Positions 61,310 through 64,000 of a stretch of 64,000 nt of DNA are shown here, in pieces. This DNA comes from Akkermansiaceae bacterium (lineage in GTDB: Bacteria > Verrucomicrobiota > Verrucomicrobiia > Verrucomicrobiales > Akkermansiaceae), in assembly GCA_024233135.1 (NCBI GenBank), contig JACKPZ010000011.1, forward strand, positions 62,001-126,000, read 5' to 3'. The notes beneath the pieces were generated by a model. That model saw only the letters and a program-made list of their open reading frames with translations, made no database searches and was not told the origin of the DNA. The position numbers were made by a program, and so were the translations under genes. Numbering within the stretch: position 1 is the stretch's first letter; every line of letters starts with the position of its first letter.

Positions 61310-64000
61310 TCAGGTCCGCCACACAAGGCGCAGGCTGTCGAGGCGGAGGCGGGATGCGCCGAGGGCGCGCAGGGTGTCGGCGAGCGCTTGGTTTTGCAGG
61401 AGGATTTCGTCGGGATTCATCCGCGGGTTTCGTCCGGCGAGGGTTTCGAGGCGGGCGATGCGCTTGCGGATGGAGGTTTCGGCTGCTTGGCGGGCGGCGT
61501 CGATGGCGGGCGCTCCGCGTTGCCCGGCGAGCTTGCGGGCACCCTCCATCATCTTCGGCAGGATCTGGTTGCGGAACGTTTCCTGATGGATGAGCCGGTG
61601 CGGGTCGCCGGGTTGGAGCAGGGCGGGTGCCGGAGCCGTGGTTTCGCGGCCGTGGTGGTCGATGCAAACCGCGACGGCGGTGGGCGGCAGGAAACGTTCG
61701 ATGTGGAGGTGGCCCGGAGCGGGCGCTTCGAGCACGAAGTTCGCCTCCAGCAGGATCGCTTTGCCGAGTCCGCTGTCCCACGTGGCGAAGGTGGCGTTGC
61801 CGGACTCCGAGCCGAGGTGGTGGTCGATCGCGCCGCGGACCATCGGGTGGTCGATGCCGAGCAACTCGAGGTCCTCGCGGGCGAGCGCGTTCGCACGATC
61901 AAAGGTGGCGGAAACGCCCTCGTCCGGGAGGTCGGCGAAGGCTTCGCTCAGCCGTTGGCCGCGGGCGAGATGATAAGTGCGCGCGGAGTGATCCGACACG
62001 TCGAGCCCGAGGCGGTCGAACAAGCGGATGACGAAACGTTCGAACGCCGCGTCCTCATCGTGGCCTTCGATGAGGTCGATCCATTCGTCGGCCCGCTCCG
62101 GCGGCGGGGCGCTCAGTTCGAGCAGGCGGTCGTGCCCGGAGTCGAGTTCGGCGGCGACCTCGTCGCGGCGGGCCCGGGATTTTTCCAACAATCCATCCAG
62201 ATCCGCCGCGCCGCCGGATGCCACGGCGCGGTCGAGTTCCGGCAGCAGTTCCTCGGCCAGCGTGGTGGCGCCTCGCAGGGGACGGGAGAACGCGTCGAGC
62301 CCCTCGTGGAGCCAGCGGGCGTGGAATTCCGACGCGCTGCCGACTCCGTAGGGGACGTGGATGTGGATCGTGCCGGTCTGGCCGATGCGGTCGAGCCGGC
62401 CGATCCGTTGCTCTAACAACTCCGGGTCCCGCGGCAGGCCGAAGAGCACGAGGTGGCGGGCGAACTGGAAGTTCCGCCCCTCGCTGCCGATCTCGGAGCA
62501 GATCAAAATGCGGGCGCCTTCGGGATCGGCGAACCACGCGGCGTTGCGGTCGCGCTGGAGCAGCGAAAGATCCTCGTGAAACAACGACGACTCGACGTGG
62601 ATCTCCTCCAGCAGCCGCTCGCGCACGGTGGCCGCGGCTTCCGGGCTGCCGGTGATGAGCAGGATTTTCTCTTCGTCCGGGAGCGAGCGCAGCAGGCCGG
62701 CGAGCCATGTGTAGGGCGATTCGCCCTCGGCGAGCGGATGAAGGTGCGGTTCGCGTCCGGGGAAACCGGTCAAGTGCCGGCGCGTGTTGCGGAACAGGAC
62801 ACGGCCGGTGCCGAAGCGGTCTAACAATTCATCCGCCAGCGCGCCGCGGGTGGACTCGTCGCCGGCCGCGAGTTGATCTAACAAAGAACTGCAGCGCGGG
62901 GAGGCGGCGTGCGGCGGGATGTCGTCCGGCACGCCGCCGGACCTGAGGGTTTCCACCACGCCGGCGAGCGGGGCGTGGTGCTCCGCCTCGGCGAGGAACT
63001 CCGTTAGATCCGGATAGACCGCGGGGTCGAGCAGTCGCAGGCGCGCGAAGTGGCCGGCGGCTCCGAGTTGCTGCGGCGTGGCGGTGAGCAGCAGGACGGA
63101 CGGGATGGCCGCGGCGAGGGTTTCCACCGCGGCGTACTCCGGCGACGCCTGTTGCGGGCTCCACTCGAGGTGATGCGCCTCATCCACGATGAGCATGTCG
63201 AAGCCGGCGTCGGCCGCCTGCGTGGCGCGTTCCGGGTTTCCCGCGAGCAGCGAGACGGGCGCGAGGACGAGCGAGGTGTCGGAGAACGGGTTGTCGTCCG
63301 GCTGGTGCTCGGTGAGCGCCTCGCAGCGGGCTTCGTCGTAGATCGCGAAGCACAGGTTGAAACGCCGCAGCAGCTCGACAAACCACTGGTGGATGAGCGG
63401 CTCCGGCACGAGGATCAGGATCCGGCTGGCGCGGCCCGTCGTCTGGAGGTGCTGGAGGATCAGGCAGGCCTCGATGGTTTTCCCGAGGCCCACTTCATCG
63501 GCGAGCAGCACGCGCGGGTGGATCCGCTGGCAGACCTCGCTGACGATGGCGAGCTGGTGCGGGATCAGATCGATCCGCGCGCCGCAGAAACCGCGGGCCG
63601 GCGAACTGCGGATGCGGCTGTTCCAATCGAGCACGCGGCGGCGGAGATCGAAGTCGCGGAAGTCATCGCAGAGCCCGGCGAGCAGGCGGTCGACCGGCGA
63701 GGTGAAGCTCAGCGAGTCGAGCAGGCCGCTTTCCGGCAGCTCGATGCCATCGCCGCGATAGCTGAGCAGGCCGGCCGATTCGGTCACCTCCGTGACTTCG
63801 AAGTCCGGTCCGTCCGTGCCCGCGATCCGGTCGCCGGGTTTGAACCGCACGCGCACCAGCGGCGCGCTTTCGAGCGCGTAGATCCGGGTTTCCGCGGTGG
63901 CGGGAAACGCGATCTCCACCCGGTCGCGCGACGCCTCCAGAACGATCCCGAGCCCGAGGGTGGGTTCGGAAGTCGAGATCCATCGTTGGCCGGGAACGGG
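61310..64000 (-). CDS. rapA: RapA-like SNF2/helicase, RNA polymerase recycling ATPase (5' end off window)
   Basis: 896 codons are visible and the frame is open to the last base, so the start lies beyond 64000. A GTG at 63919 is inside the domain because upstream residues (PGQRWISTSEPTLGLGIVLE) match the N-terminus of RapA proteins. Helicase motifs in order: LLADEVGLGKTIEA (Walker A), VDEAHH (DEAH-type), LLTATPQQL (motif III), ICSEIGSEGRNFQ and QRIGRLDRIGQ (motif VI). The C-terminal 300 residues are the RapA-specific region. RapA remodels stalled or post-termination RNA polymerase. Gammaproteobacterial members have about 968 residues. Confidence 0.9.
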   Translation of the reverse strand, partial: PVPGQRWISTSEPTLGLGIVLEASRDRVEIAFPATAETRIYALESAPLVRVRFKPGDRIAGTDGPDFEVTEVTESAGLLSYRGDGIELPESGLLDSLSFTSPVDRLLAGLCDDFRDFDLRRRVLDWNSRIRSSPARGFCGARIDLIPHQLAIVSEVCQRIHPRVLLADEVGLGKTIEACLILQHLQTTGRASRILILVPEPLIHQWFVELLRRFNLCFAIYDEARCEALTEHQPDDNPFSDTSLVLAPVSLLAGNPERATQAADAGFDMLIVDEAHHLEWSPQQASPEYAAVETLAAAIPSVLLLTATPQQLGAAGHFARLRLLDPAVYPDLTEFLAEAEHHAPLAGVVETLRSGGVPDDIPPHAASPRCSSLLDQLAAGDESTRGALADELLDRFGTGRVLFRNTRRHLTGFPGREPHLHPLAEGESPYTWLAGLLRSLPDEEKILLITGSPEAAATVRERLLEEIHVESSLFHEDLSLLQRDRNAAWFADPEGARILICSEIGSEGRNFQFARHLVLFGLPRDPELLEQRIGRLDRIGQTGTIHIHVPYGVGSASEFHARWLHEGLDAFSRPLRGATTLAEELLPELDRAVASGGAADLDGLLEKSRARRDEVAAELDSGHDRLLELSAPPPERADEWIDLIEGHDEDAAFERFVIRLFDRLGLDVSDHSARTYHLARGQRLSEAFADLPDEGVSATFDRANALAREDLELLGIDHPMVRGAIDHHLGSESGNATFATWDSGLGKAILLEANFVLEAPAPGHLHIERFLPPTAVAVCIDHHGRETTAPAPALLQPGDPHRLIHQETFRNQILPKMMEGARKLAGQRGAPAIDAARQAAETSIRKRIARLETLAGRNPRMNPDEILLQNQALADTLRALGASRLRLDSLRLVWRT

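Noticed and set aside
63919..63919. GTG at 63919 as the start of the RapA-like gene
   Set aside because: The residues encoded upstream to the window edge continue the RapA N-terminal domain (PGQRWISTSEPTLGLG), so the true start lies beyond the window.

Overview
The window is GC-rich bacterial DNA that looks like a member of the Verrucomicrobiae (Luteolibacter/Haloferula-like). The inference rests on gene content: secreted polysaccharide-active enzymes (sulfatase, two SGNH acetylesterases, a CE15 glucuronoyl esterase, a parallel beta-helix protein), a giant protein with autotransporter-associated beta-strand repeats, a pseudopilin, few Shine-Dalgarno sites and many dispersed intergenic inverted repeats. 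No rRNA, tRNA or CRISPR array was recognised.

Layout. 1-10 kb: a DNA-repair-type radical SAM protein cut by the window edge, an ATP-grasp-like ligase translationally coupled to an M20 peptidase, a fused MFS/acyltransferase, a sulfatase, ElbB and an acetylesterase. 10-26 kb: a multidomain secreted adhesin-like protein, an MFS exporter, a pseudopilin, an ABC transporter whose permease is frameshifted, a YbaK-type deacylase, a DUF4130-UdgX fusion (partner of the radical SAM protein at position 1), membrane and secreted proteins and a PAS-PP2C phosphatase. 27-41 kb: a 1549-residue beta-strand-repeat gene split by a complete ISL3 element with an exact 8-bp target duplication, then secreted beta-helix, TPR-like and TIM-barrel-like proteins, dodecin and an RMD1/YagE protein. 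41-50 kb: an accessory region bounded by two direct copies of an IS110-family element. It holds a CE15 esterase, a broken ROK kinase, two low-GC genes and a HigBA toxin-antitoxin module lying between an intact ykgJ and a duplicate of its 3' end. 50-57 kb: a trans-4-hydroxy-L-proline catabolic cluster (D-amino-acid dehydrogenase, AraC regulator, 2-epimerase, DapA-family deaminase, 2-oxoglutarate-semialdehyde dehydrogenase). 57-64 kb: a transglutaminase-like protein, a nucleotide kinase-like protein, a toxin-antitoxin relic among small repeats, a secreted protein and a RapA-like helicase running off the end.

The most striking signal is in the IS110 elements. Their roughly 285-bp upstream non-coding segment carries one short match to the left insertion flank (TTTCGTGAT) and, 3' of it, one to the element's own right end plus core (ATGCCTGA). 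Both are centred on a shared TG dinucleotide, as expected of a bridge RNA. Both insertions fall in TTTCGTG-type repeat arms, so this element appears to be guided to the host's dispersed repeats.

Caution: at least five ordinary genes and both IS110 transposases are broken by single-base indels, mostly in short homopolymers. This looks more like uncorrected sequencing or assembly error than gene decay.
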